Assembly: GCF_042660675.1 (NCBI RefSeq)
Contig: NZ_JBHSUL010000005.1
Span: 1 to 64,000 of the forward strand
From: Marinilactibacillus sp042660675
GTDB lineage: Bacteria; Bacillota; Bacilli; Lactobacillales; Carnobacteriaceae_A
Direction: 5' to 3'
Length of the DNA: 64,000 nucleotides
Each line of letters opens with the position of its first letter. The first letter of the stretch is position 1. The notes beneath the pieces are model-generated. The model saw only the letters and a list, made by a program, of their open reading frames with translations, was not told where the DNA came from and made no database searches. Of this stretch, positions 33,683 to 43,104 are shown piece after piece. Made by a program: the position numbers and the translations under genes.

Positions 33683-35353
33683 TTAACCAATTTTGAGTTT
33701 ATTTCTTACTCGAGCAGCTTGTGCACCAATCAGACGATCAGCCAATCTTGTTTTCAAAACTAGATATCCATAAACAACGATGCCTACGACAGCCATAACC
33801 GGTAAAGATAGGCCAGCTTGAACTTTACTTTCAAAATTCAACACTGTTCCTAATCCTATTTTGGTCAGCATCGTAAATGCTCCCATAATAAGTGATAAAA
33901 TCATAATCAATACTGAGCGTCTAAATAAAAGAGCAGCCGAATAGTTCGTTGCTTTATGCATAATACGCATCATCATGAAGCAAGTTACACCGAACCCGGC
34001 AATTGTTGAATACAACATGCCATATGCATTGAGTCCAAGTACTCCAACAAATAATGGCTGCGTAACAATTTTCACAACAAAACCGATAACTAATGCCCAA
34101 ATAGCGGGTCTAGTCTGGTTAGCCGCTTGAAGCATATTCCCAAGCACAGCATACAAAGCAATAAAGATAGCCATATAAGCAGAAACTTGCGTAATAGACG
34201 TTCCAAGAGCGCTAGGCAAAAAGAAAACATTATATAACGGTTCAGCAACAACGGCCATTCCCACAGCAGCCGGGAACATAGCGAAGAAGAGTAATTGAAC
34301 GCCTTTTGAAAATTGCTTACTCACTTCTTTGACATTTCTTTTAGCCATAAGGTTACTGATTAAGGGAACTGTTGTAATCGATAAAGCTGTCCCAAACGAA
34401 GTTAGGATCATAATCAATTTATGTGCATTTGCTTGTGTGACACCGTACGTTTCTTGAATTGAGTCAGAATCCATGTTTGAGAACATTTCCATAATCGGTT
34501 TGTACGTATTCTGGTCAATTTGTTGAAAAAGTGTAATCCCCGTTGCGATGATAATGAATGGAATAGACGTTTTAACAATTTCCACTAACAAAGACTTTGG
34601 AGATACCTTTACTTCATTTACGCTGTCTTCCGGTTTATGATTAAAAGCTGTATCGATTCGCTTAATCTTCCAAGCTAGATAGATCAATGAGAAGATGGCT
34701 CCTATAAAAGCAGCAAATGTCGAATAAGATACTGCTGTTACATTGGAACCGCCTAGAACTTGAGTGATTGCATAGGCAGAAGCCAACATAAACAAGATAC
34801 GGGCAAATTGCTCAATGATTTGAGAAATCGCAGGCCCGGCCATTGTATTGTGTCCCTGTAAAAATCCTCTGGTAACACTTTGAGCAGGAATAATGAGTAA
34901 AGCTGGGACTAGTGCCCGCATAACAATCACAGCATCTTCAGGGTTCGCTGTCGGGCTAGTACTCGCGAGTGCTGGCGCCAGTACATAAAGCGCTCCAGCA
35001 GAAACGACACCCGTAAAAACCATCAATTTCAACCCTTGCTTGTAAATGGATTTGGAAATTTCATATTCGCCAATCGCATTATAGTGACTAATCTGCTTTG
35101 ATATCGCAGAGGGCACACCTGCCGTTGCCAAGGCTAGAAAGAATGCATATGGATTATATCCAATCTGAAAGAGCGCATTTGCAGCATTCGCATCACTACG
35201 CCCACCCATCCATGCCATCCATGGAATAATATAAATAATTCCAAGAACTCTTGAAATCATACTGGATGCAGTCATCCAAGCGGATCCACTGACCATTTTT
35301 TGATCATCAGACATTTCTTTCTTTATCACGTTTGTTGTGGCTTGGTTGTCCAT
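33683..35353 (-). CDS. ytgP: YtgP/MurJ-type lipid II flippase (MOP superfamily)
   Basis: Polytopic membrane protein with about 14 helices, beginning SGSAWMTASSMISRVLGIIY. It belongs to the polysaccharide-transport branch of the MOP superfamily; the YtgP clade is the Gram-positive MurJ that flips lipid II. Chosen start ATG at 35353 (MDNQATTN) has GAAGG upstream and yields 556 residues. The frame extends to a TTG at 35416 without a ribosome-binding site. Only about 50 bp separate it from rsuA. Confidence 0.9.
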   Translation of the reverse strand: MDNQATTNVIKKEMSDDQKMVSGSAWMTASSMISRVLGIIYIIPWMAWMGGRSDANAANALFQIGYNPYAFFLALATAGVPSAISKQISHYNAIGEYEISKSIYKQGLKLMVFTGVVSAGALYVLAPALASTSPTANPEDAVIVMRALVPALLIIPAQSVTRGFLQGHNTMAGPAISQIIEQFARILFMLASAYAITQVLGGSNVTAVSYSTFAAFIGAIFSLIYLAWKIKRIDTAFNHKPEDSVNEVKVSPKSLLVEIVKTSIPFIIIATGITLFQQIDQNTYKPIMEMFSNMDSDSIQETYGVTQANAHKLIMILTSFGTALSITTVPLISNLMAKRNVKEVSKQFSKGVQLLFFAMFPAAVGMAVVAEPLYNVFFLPSALGTSITQVSAYMAIFIALYAVLGNMLQAANQTRPAIWALVIGFVVKIVTQPLFVGVLGLNAYGMLYSTIAGFGVTCFMMMRIMHKATNYSAALLFRRSVLIMILSLIMGAFTMLTKIGLGTVLNFESKVQAGLSLPVMAVVGIVVYGYLVLKTRLADRLIGAQAARVRNKLKIG

Positions 35354-35432
35354 ATTTAAAGAAACCTTCTTTCGATAAGTAAAAGTACTAAATGATTCTC
35401 TTACTGATTTATTCAATAAAAAAATTCCATAG

Positions 35433-35459
35433 AAAAAGGAGCACCGTAAGGCCCCTTTT
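35433..35459 (-). terminator. Hairpin terminator upstream of ytgP
   Basis: Minus-strand AAAGGGGC and GCTCCTTT arms (one G-T pair) followed by TTTTT. It separates ytgP from the decayed ABC fragment and leuS region. Confidence 0.7.
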
Positions 35460-35622
35460 CCAACTAGACTCTATTTTACTGTTTTACTGTATCTGTTGCA
35501 ATCTTGTTTGAGCATAAAAAGAGTATTTAGTAAAAACTTAATGCTTCTGTTCACTTTTAAGAGACAAGGTTTTAATTAAGTTGCTATTTCGCAAACATCC
35601 TAGATAAAGGATGTTTTATTAG

Positions 35623-36005
35623 TCATTCTTGGTGTGTTTTTATTAACTTATCTTCTTCTATAAAAAATATTTGGTTCGCATCGATAATCTTACTTAAACG
35701 GTTTGCAGTAACAAAAGTGGTTCTTTCTTCCATCACTTTATTTAAAACCTGAGAAACAATTCTTTCTGCCTGACTATCCAAACTAGCAGTATCTCCATCC
35801 ATTATTTAAATTTTTGGATTTTTCAAAAGATTTTTTACAATATTCATCCGTTGCCTTTGTCCTTCTAATAGCGTATTCCCTCTGTCGCCGATCATCTCAT
35901 CCAGATCATTAGTAAAAGACTCGATAAACCCTCTAGCATAAGCCATTTCTGCTACACCAACAGCTTATCTTCTGTAACTTCAATCTTCTGTTTTAGTGCA
36001 TTCAT
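35623..36005 (-). pseudogene. Decayed MsbA/MdlB-type ABC exporter ATPase fragment
   Basis: Reading the minus strand yields a recognisable C-terminal ATPase half. It includes AEMAYARGFIESF (helical domain), GDRGNTLLEGQRQRM (signature LSGGQ changed to LLEGQ), NPKI-stop-IMDGDTASLD (Walker B with in-frame TAA at 35806-35808) and TFVTANRLSKI (H-loop His replaced by Asn). A one-base frameshift near 35968 separates the first codons (VTEDK) from the rest. The membrane domain and Walker A are missing. No functional product is possible. Confidence 0.8.
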
Positions 36006-36032
36006 ATTCTATCAGAAAGGCAGAAAATGAAA

Positions 36033-36075
36033 AGAAGAACCCAAGAAGAATGATTCATTCTCCTTGAATTCTTCT
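36033..36075 (-). terminator. Terminator of leuS
   Basis: Long imperfect hairpin with AGAAGAA / TTCTTCT outer arms and CAAG, AGAATGA inner pairs, followed by TTTTCATTTT on the minus strand. Confidence 0.7.
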
Positions 36076-36110
36076 GTCGTTAATCATTGATTGATTACTA
36101 GTTCAGTTTA

Positions 36111-38531
36111 CTAATTTGGTGCAACGATATTAACGAGTTTTCCGGGTACTACAATCACTTTACGGACTGTCTTACCTTCTAGATGCTCTTTAATATTGTC
36201 ATTTCCCAATGCTAATTTCTCAAGATCATCTTTTAAAATGTCTTTAGAAGCAGTTGCTTTTCCTCTGATTTTACCATTAACTTGGAAGACAACTTCCACT
36301 TCATCCGTAATTAATTTGGCTTCATCGTAAGTTGGCCAAGCTTCATAGGAAATACTTTCACCCGTTTGACTAATACGGCTCCAAAGCTCTTCTCCAAGGT
36401 GCGGCGCAACAGGTGCAAGCATTTTAAGGAAGCCTTTAATGTAATCAATCGGTAGTCCTTCTGCTTTATAAGCCGCATTTACAAAGACCATCAATTGAGA
36501 TATCCCTGTGTTGAATTGCAGATTTTCAAAGTCCTGTGTGACCTTTTTGACTGTCTGATGATACACAACATCTAGTGACCCATCGTTGATGGTTGTAATG
36601 CGATCTCTTAGTTTGTCTTCTTCATCAACGAGTAGTCTCCAAACACGGTCAAGGAATTTACGCGAACCTTCAAGACCTTCCGTACTCCAAGCGATAGCAG
36701 CATCTAGTGGACCCATAAACATTTCATACACACGCAGTGTATCCGCTCCGAACTCTTCAACCACATCGTCAGGATTCACAACATTTCCTTTAGATTTAGA
36801 CATTTTTTCATTGTTAGCACCAAGAATCATTCCTTGATTGTACAAACGTTGAAACGGTTCTTTTGTTGGTACAATGTCAAGATCGTAAAGGAACTTATGC
36901 CAGAAACGCGCATACAACAAGTGAAGAACCGCATGCTCTGCACCACCGATATAAAGATCTACTGGTAGCCATTTTTTCAGTTTTTCTGGATCCGCTAGTT
37001 GTTCAGTATTCTTAGGATCAATAAATCTCAAGAAGTACCAAGAACTCCCTGCCCATTGCGGCATGGTATTCGTATCTCTTTTACCTTTCATACCTGTTTC
37101 AGGATCCACCACATTCACCCAGTCTTCAATAACCGCTAGAGGAGACTCTCCAGTACCAGAAGGCTGAATCTTATCTGTTTTCGGCAAAGCGATTGGTAGA
37201 TCTGCTTCTGCGACAGTAGTCGTCGTGCCATCTTCCCAGTGAATAACTGGAATTGGCTCTCCCCAATATCTTTGACGAGCAAACAACCAGTCACGCAAAC
37301 GATAAGTGATTTTTTTCTCTCCAACTTGTTCTTTTTCCAGATATTCGATCATACTTGCAATGGCTTCTTCTTTGTTCATCCCATCCAAGAAATCTGAATT
37401 GATATGTTTTCCGTCTTCTGTATAAGCAGCTTCTTCCACATTGCCACCTTCAAGAACTGGAATAATCTTCAAATCGTATTTTTGAGCAAACTCAAAGTCT
37501 CGTTCGTCATGGGCAGGAACGGCCATAATCGCACCTGTACCGTAAGAAGCTAGAACATAGTCTGCAATCCAAATTGGAAGTTCTTCACCATTGACCGGAT
37601 TGACAGCATAAGCTCCTGTAAATACACCAGATTTATCTTTGTTCAAATCTGTTCTTTCAAGATCTGATTTAATGCTCACTTCTTTAATATACGCTTCAAC
37701 AGTTTCTTTTTGATCCGCTGAAGTGATCTGTTGAATCAAATCAGACTCAGGAGCAAGCACTGCATACGTAGCACCAAACAAAGTATCTGGGCGAGTTGTA
37801 AACACCGTGAAGTCCTTATCTGAATCTTTAACCTTAAACGTTACGTTCGCGCCTTCAGATTTACCAATCCAGTTACGCTGCATATCTTTAATATGTTCAG
37901 GCCAGTCAACTTCTTCCAAATCTTCTAGAAGACGATCTGCATAAGCCGTGATTTTCAGCATCCACTGCTTCATTGGCTTACGGTAAACTGGATGTCCGCC
38001 ACGCTCTGACTTACCATCAATGACTTCTTCATTCGCCAGAACTGTCCCCAAAGCCGGGCACCAGTTAACCGCCACTTCCGCCTCATAAGCCAGTCCTTTT
38101 TCATACAACTTAATAAAGATCCACTGCGTCCATTTATAATACTCAGGATCAGTCGTATTGATTTCTCGCTCCCAGTCATAACTAAATCCAAGAGCATTGA
38201 TTTGACGTTTAAATGTCTGAATATTTTTCTCGGTGAATTCCGCCGGATCATTTCCTGTATCAAGCGCGTACTGCTCAGCAGGAAGACCAAAAGCATCCCA
38301 TCCCATCGGGTGCAACACATTGTATCCTTGTGCGCGTTTCATACGCGAGATAATATCTGTAGCTGTATAGCCTTCTGGATGACCTACATGTAGTCCTTGT
38401 CCAGATGGATATGGGAACATATCTAATGCATAAAAGTTCTCTTTGTTCTCATCTTCCGTTACTTTGAAAGAATGGTTGTCTTGCCAATATTTTTGCCACT
38501 TTGGTTCCATTGATTTATGATTAAATGACAT
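36111..38531 (-). CDS. leuS: Leucyl-tRNA synthetase
   Basis: Class I aminoacyl-tRNA synthetase charging tRNA-Leu. HIGH-type motif in FPYPSGQGLHVGHPEGY, KMSKS in NEKMSKSKGN, an editing domain between (TTRPDTLFGATY), and a C-terminal anticodon-binding region. The ATG at 38531 (MSFNHKSME) has AAGGGG nine bases upstream and gives 806 residues, matching the family; the frame reaching 38627 runs into the leader terminator. Controlled by the T-box leader. Confidence 0.98.
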   Translation of the reverse strand: MSFNHKSMEPKWQKYWQDNHSFKVTEDENKENFYALDMFPYPSGQGLHVGHPEGYTATDIISRMKRAQGYNVLHPMGWDAFGLPAEQYALDTGNDPAEFTEKNIQTFKRQINALGFSYDWEREINTTDPEYYKWTQWIFIKLYEKGLAYEAEVAVNWCPALGTVLANEEVIDGKSERGGHPVYRKPMKQWMLKITAYADRLLEDLEEVDWPEHIKDMQRNWIGKSEGANVTFKVKDSDKDFTVFTTRPDTLFGATYAVLAPESDLIQQITSADQKETVEAYIKEVSIKSDLERTDLNKDKSGVFTGAYAVNPVNGEELPIWIADYVLASYGTGAIMAVPAHDERDFEFAQKYDLKIIPVLEGGNVEEAAYTEDGKHINSDFLDGMNKEEAIASMIEYLEKEQVGEKKITYRLRDWLFARQRYWGEPIPVIHWEDGTTTTVAEADLPIALPKTDKIQPSGTGESPLAVIEDWVNVVDPETGMKGKRDTNTMPQWAGSSWYFLRFIDPKNTEQLADPEKLKKWLPVDLYIGGAEHAVLHLLYARFWHKFLYDLDIVPTKEPFQRLYNQGMILGANNEKMSKSKGNVVNPDDVVEEFGADTLRVYEMFMGPLDAAIAWSTEGLEGSRKFLDRVWRLLVDEEDKLRDRITTINDGSLDVVYHQTVKKVTQDFENLQFNTGISQLMVFVNAAYKAEGLPIDYIKGFLKMLAPVAPHLGEELWSRISQTGESISYEAWPTYDEAKLITDEVEVVFQVNGKIRGKATASKDILKDDLEKLALGNDNIKEHLEGKTVRKVIVVPGKLVNIVAPN

Positions 38532-38564
38532 TTCATTACGCCCCTTTTTTCGAATAATTGCTAT

Positions 38565-38822
38565 AAAAAAAGCCCTATAAACTATACAATTGTATAATTT
38601 ATAGGGCGAATCAATTCGCGGTACCACCTAAATTTCACTGCACATTTTGCAGCCTCAAATCTTTAACGCAGATTTACGGATCGAATTAATAGAATCCTGT
38701 TAGATTCCGTTCACTCGAACAACTTCCAGGCGAGTTCAGTTTACCTCTATACACATTTCCACCAACCATGTGCTCTCTATTAAAAAGGAAAAACCTACTA
38801 TTCCTGTTCAAAGTAGTTATTA
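38565..38822 (-). promoter_or_regulatory. T-box leader of leuS
   Basis: On the minus strand the T-box core AGGTGGTACCGCG lies at 38617-38629. It is followed by an 18-bp-arm terminator (38572-38607) and seven T residues (38565-38571). Stem I carries the conserved AGAGAGC...GGTTGGTGGAAA region. The specifier after TGAA reads CTC (38732-38734), a leucine codon, in agreement with the gene. Uncharged tRNA-Leu should favour antitermination. Confidence 0.96.
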
Positions 38823-38828
38823 GTCTAT

Positions 38829-38857
38829 ATCTTATCAAAACCCTTGTCTTGCCGCAA
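38829..38857 (-). promoter_or_regulatory. Promoter of the leuS T-box transcript
   Basis: Minus-strand TTGCGG (38852-38857), 17-bp spacer, TAAGAT (38829-38834); start would fall near 38822. Confidence 0.5.
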
Positions 38858-38921
38858 TAGCTATTTAGTCGAAAAAAAGAAACAGCAGTAGTCGGTGATT
38901 GCCGATCTACTGCTTTACACT

Positions 38922-41060
38922 TTATACAGATAGGTTCTGGTTTACGTAAATGACGTCAGAATCTAGTGCATTTTTCTCTTTTAATTGTTGAATCGTTGTA
39001 TTAAATTTAAGTGCGATTCCAGAAAGTGTATCCCCTTTTTCAACGACATATCCACTCTTAGTAACAGGTGCTTTTTGTTCTACTACTTTATCAGTAGAAT
39101 GAATAGATAAACGCTGATTTACAAAGATTGTGTCGTTTGCTAAGTTATTCCACTCTTTGATCTGTGCAACGCTTGTATTGAATTGAAGCGCAATTTTGTA
39201 TAATGAATCTCCTTGTTGAACAACGTACTGATTAGAAACCACTTGTGTTGGTTGAGACACAGGTTTCGAGACTACAGGAGTCGAGACTGTCTGTGTTCTT
39301 CCTGCTGGTATAGTAAGTACTTGACCAACAAAGATATTATCAGATTCTAGTCTGTTCGCTGCTTTGATCTGTGCTACAGTTGTTCCATATTTAGCAGCTA
39401 GAGCGGACAATGTGTCTCCAGCAGAGACAACCATACTACTTGTCTGTTCATTAACCGGCTTAGTCACAACAGGTGCTGGTGTAACTGGTTTAGAAGTTGA
39501 CTTAGCGCCAGCCACATTTAAAGTTTGACCAACAAAGATCGTGCTTGAAGACAAGTTATTGTCTTGCATCAATTGATTCACAGTCGTATTGAATTGACGC
39601 GCGATTCCACTTAATGTGTCTCCACCAACCACACTATATTGACCTAAGACTGGCTTAGGCGTCACAGGAGTACTAACAACTGGTGTAGGCGCAACTGATG
39701 CTTTAGATCCATTGATTGCTAATTTTTGGTTCACATAGATCGTATCCGTATTTAATCCATTCAATGATTTGATTGTAGAAACCGAAGTATTGAACTTTCT
39801 AGCGATTCCTGACAACGTGTCCCCTGCAAGAACCGTATAGCTTGATTGAACAGTCTCAGTTGGTGCAGATGCGCTTGGACTATTCGTTACTGGAGTGCTT
39901 GACGCTTTACCAGAAACCGTTAACTTTTGATTCACAAATATTTGGTCTGTTTTTAGGTTGTTAAGAGATTTAATAGCATTCACTGTTGTATTAAACCTTC
40001 TTGCAATGGATGTCAACGTATCTCCACCTACTACAGTATAGCTTGAAGTCGTTGCATCTTGAGAACTTCCGTTACTCGAGACTGGAGTAGTTGAACTACC
40101 CGTATTTTGACCGTTTAAAGTCAGTTTCTGATTCACAAAGATAGCATCGCTTTTCAGATTATTTGCTGATTTGATAGCAGATACTGATGTACCAAAACGT
40201 CTTGCAATCGAAGTCAGCGTGTCTCCTTTAACTACTGTGTAATTAGACACTGTGGGTGTCGTAGGCGCAACTGGATTAGAAACAGAACCCGTTGACGTTT
40301 TAGACAAGGCTAATTTCTGGTTTACAAAAATCAAATCACTTTTCAGATTGTTTAATGATTTGATTGACGACACGCTTGTATTGAATCTTCTAGCGATAGA
40401 AGTCAATGTGTCTCCACTAACCACTGTATAATGTGACGAGCCCGTTTGTTGACTATTTCCAGGATTTGGTGCTGGTGTTGTCGATCCACTTTGTGATGTT
40501 CCTGATAGTGTTAACTTCTGGTTCACAAAGATCATGTCACTCTTCAGATTGTTTAATGATTTGATCGACGACACGCTCGTATTGAATCTTCTAGCGATAG
40601 AAGTCAACGTATCTCCTCTAACCACTGTATAGCTTGACGAACCAGTTTGTTGATTACTTCCAGGTTTTGGTGCTGGCGTTGGTGTAGCTGATCCGTTATT
40701 TGAAGACGACCCAGTTAGAGTCAATTTCTGGTTCACAAAGATTAAGTCACTCTTCAAGTTGTTTAAAGATTTAATGGAAGAAACGGATGTATTGTGTCTT
40801 CTAGCAATTGACGTCAACGTATCTCCTCTAACAACCGTATAACTTGATGAATCGGTCTGTTGACTGTTACCAGGGGTTGGTGCTGGCGTAGTTGATCCAC
40901 TGTTTGAAGATCCTCCAGATGCCGCTCCGGAAACAGATAATTTCTGGTTCACAAAAATCAAGTCACTCTTTAAATTGTTCGCTGATTTAATCGCAGCTAC
41001 CGTTGTATTGTATTTTCTAGCAATAGACGTTAAGGTTTCTCCTCTAACGACTGTATGTTG
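38922..41060 (-). repeat. Tandem array of eleven LysM-encoding repeats
   Basis: Units of about 65-75 codons encode LysM modules with the recurring pattern YTVVxGDTLTSIARRFNTSV and NNLKSDxIFVNQKL. Copies between about 40100 and 41040 are nearly identical at DNA level, consistent with recent duplication or gene conversion. Copies near the C-terminus are more diverged. Confidence 0.9.
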
Positions 41061-42821
41061 ACCGCTAGTATTGTTACCAGATGTCGGTGGTGTGGTTGGT
41101 TGAACTGGTTTAACAGTACTTGAACCGCCATTACCTGTTTCTACTGGTCCTGTCCAATTTCCGTCAAAACGAGTAAGATCATATAAACTAATGATATTAT
41201 TCAATTTGTTTGCATAACTAGGATCCGTTGCATAACGACCTTGCAACCAAGCAGAAGCATCTTTATAGGAGTTGGTTTTTTCAATCCATGCCCCAGAATA
41301 GAATTCGTTATTCCATCTTGTACCATTTCTGATTAGTCTAGCATTGTCTTCTAGAGATTCTGCATAGCTAGGATATTTTTTGAAATTATCTGTTATCGTG
41401 ATCCAACCTGTACTTGAATAGTACTCTTTTGTACGCATAGCAACAGATTGTCCGTTATAAGAGCCTTTGATTCCAAATAAGTTATGATTTGGTGGAGAGG
41501 ATAAAGTACTTTTACCATAACCAGACTCTAGACTTGCTTGAGCAATCATAATTGAAGCATAGATTCCATTTTCTTTAGCGATTCTTTGAGCGTGGCCAGA
41601 TATTTGATTAATGAACTCAGAAGTCGTTTTAGCTTGACTCAAATTGCCAGTACTTGTTGCTGATCCATTTGATGATGAAGAAGCAGAACTAACACCAGCT
41701 TGGTTAATCGCAATTCTTTGTCCAATCTTTATATTATTGGGATTAGTAATTTTGTTTAAGGCAACTAAGTTGTTAACAGTCGTATTATAAGATCTCGCTA
41801 TTTTGTTTAATGTGTCTCCAGATTTAACTGTGTGAACGATTGCTTTAACTTCCGGCTTATTGACAGTTGGTGTTGGTTTCACTTCCGGTTTTGGCTCAGG
41901 CTTCGTTTCTGCTACAGGTTTTGTCGCCGGAGCTGGAGTCGGTTTTGTTTCAGCTGGTTTAGGAGCTGGCTTTTCTTCATCTTTTGTTTCTTCAACTGGC
42001 TTTGTTTCTGGTTTCACTTCTTCAGGTACAATTTCTTCTGTTTCTTCAATCGATTCTTCGACTTCAGTAAGAGGTGTTTCAAACTCTTGGGATTCTTCGA
42101 CTTCTTCTTGAACCGTTTCAATTAATGCTTTTGTTTCAACTGTGGACGCTTCATTTCCTTCTTCTGTTGACTGAGTAACGGCTATTTCTGCTGTTTTATT
42201 CTCAATTGAAGAAGTACCTTCTTCTACAATTACATCTTCTGTTTCTTCTTTAGTACTTTCATTCATTTCAGGTTCTGTAACTTCTACATTTTTGACGACT
42301 GTTTCTTCTACTATGTTTTCTGTTGTTTCAACAGATTCCTCTTCAGTAGTTTCCGTCAATTCTTCTTGAACAATGAGTTCAGCACTTTCAGATTGTTCTA
42401 GTTGATAAGTAAGTAATGCTTCAAATGCAGTATTTAAGTCGTCTGTAGATAATTGTTCAACGTTGAGTTGAGTTAATAAACTTTCTCCACCAGCCATTTC
42501 AATCATTCTGACTAATTGAGACTTAACGAAAGAGAGTTCTTCAAGTTCGTCACTGGTAGGCACTTCTTCAGTTAATTCAGCATCTTCTGTTTCTGGAGCT
42601 AACGTTTGCTGCTCTTTGACAGTTGCTTGTAATTCATTATACTGGTCATATAGTGCTTGAATTTCTTCTTTATTAAGATCCATTTCTTCTGCATGGACAG
42701 CTTCACCAAATGCAGAAATCGCCACGACCCCAGCTAGAATGCTTGAAGACATGGTCAGTTTCAATGAGCGCTTCTTTGCGCTGTTTTTGTAAGAATCTAA
42801 CATATCTTTCTGGTTTATCAT
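38922..42821 (-). CDS. Secreted N-acetylglucosaminidase with 12 LysM domains
   Basis: Large autolysin-type wall hydrolase of 1299 residues. In order: signal peptide ending VHAEE (about residue 45); acidic Glu/Thr/Val-rich region to about 260; Pro/Lys/Glu-rich linker to 325; a first LysM (about 330-375); a GH73-type glucosaminidase domain (about 397-550) with the likely catalytic Glu in ASLESGYGKS; then eleven more LysM domains to the C-terminus. These are joined by Ser/Thr/Pro linkers. It would cleave and bind peptidoglycan at septa. Related enterococcal AtlA carries about six LysM, so this array is unusually long. Likely promoter: TATAAT at 42876-42881. Ribosome-binding site AGGGG. Confidence 0.93.
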   Translation of the reverse strand: MINQKDMLDSYKNSAKKRSLKLTMSSSILAGVVAISAFGEAVHAEEMDLNKEEIQALYDQYNELQATVKEQQTLAPETEDAELTEEVPTSDELEELSFVKSQLVRMIEMAGGESLLTQLNVEQLSTDDLNTAFEALLTYQLEQSESAELIVQEELTETTEEESVETTENIVEETVVKNVEVTEPEMNESTKEETEDVIVEEGTSSIENKTAEIAVTQSTEEGNEASTVETKALIETVQEEVEESQEFETPLTEVEESIEETEEIVPEEVKPETKPVEETKDEEKPAPKPAETKPTPAPATKPVAETKPEPKPEVKPTPTVNKPEVKAIVHTVKSGDTLNKIARSYNTTVNNLVALNKITNPNNIKIGQRIAINQAGVSSASSSSNGSATSTGNLSQAKTTSEFINQISGHAQRIAKENGIYASIMIAQASLESGYGKSTLSSPPNHNLFGIKGSYNGQSVAMRTKEYYSSTGWITITDNFKKYPSYAESLEDNARLIRNGTRWNNEFYSGAWIEKTNSYKDASAWLQGRYATDPSYANKLNNIISLYDLTRFDGNWTGPVETGNGGSSTVKPVQPTTPPTSGNNTSGQHTVVRGETLTSIARKYNTTVAAIKSANNLKSDLIFVNQKLSVSGAASGGSSNSGSTTPAPTPGNSQQTDSSSYTVVRGDTLTSIARRHNTSVSSIKSLNNLKSDLIFVNQKLTLTGSSSNNGSATPTPAPKPGSNQQTGSSSYTVVRGDTLTSIARRFNTSVSSIKSLNNLKSDMIFVNQKLTLSGTSQSGSTTPAPNPGNSQQTGSSHYTVVSGDTLTSIARRFNTSVSSIKSLNNLKSDLIFVNQKLALSKTSTGSVSNPVAPTTPTVSNYTVVKGDTLTSIARRFGTSVSAIKSANNLKSDAIFVNQKLTLNGQNTGSSTTPVSSNGSSQDATTSSYTVVGGDTLTSIARRFNTTVNAIKSLNNLKTDQIFVNQKLTVSGKASSTPVTNSPSASAPTETVQSSYTVLAGDTLSGIARKFNTSVSTIKSLNGLNTDTIYVNQKLAINGSKASVAPTPVVSTPVTPKPVLGQYSVVGGDTLSGIARQFNTTVNQLMQDNNLSSSTIFVGQTLNVAGAKSTSKPVTPAPVVTKPVNEQTSSMVVSAGDTLSALAAKYGTTVAQIKAANRLESDNIFVGQVLTIPAGRTQTVSTPVVSKPVSQPTQVVSNQYVVQQGDSLYKIALQFNTSVAQIKEWNNLANDTIFVNQRLSIHSTDKVVEQKAPVTKSGYVVEKGDTLSGIALKFNTTIQQLKEKNALDSDVIYVNQNLSV

Positions 42822-42884
42822 TTATTCAATACCCCTCTCAAAAAAACAAGTCAAAAGTAGTTTCTTTGTCCTCATATTATACCG

Positions 42885-43040
42885 TTAGTATCGGATGAAA
42901 GGAACCAAAAAGTAAGTCTTTTTGTAAATGTCATATGACTGTAACAGTCGGAAACCGAACAGATTATAAACGCGAATAGCTGATTCATTTAAGTTAATAC
43001 ATCGTCGTAAGCCAAATTCATCAAAAATTAATCCTGTTCT
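42885..43040 (-). pseudogene. Possible GNAT acetyltransferase C-terminal remnant
   Basis: Minus-strand translation gives FDEFGLRRCINLNESAIRV then YNLFGFRLLQSYDIYK. This resembles the GNAT motif N-x-x-A-I-x-x-Y-x-x-x-G-F and the strand after it. No start codon context, ribosome-binding site or N-terminal GNAT half is present, so it would be a fragment only. Chance resemblance is possible. Confidence 0.3.
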
Positions 43041-43104
43041 GTTTATACAAAAGATAAGGGAACACTTTATGAACAAGAATATTATTCAAGAAAGGTCGGA
43101 TACC

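Noticed and set aside
41832..42125. Plus-strand frame rich in Phe/Trp/Arg opposite the LysM protein
   Set aside because: It mirrors the Pro/Lys/Glu low-complexity linker of the real gene and has no start signals.
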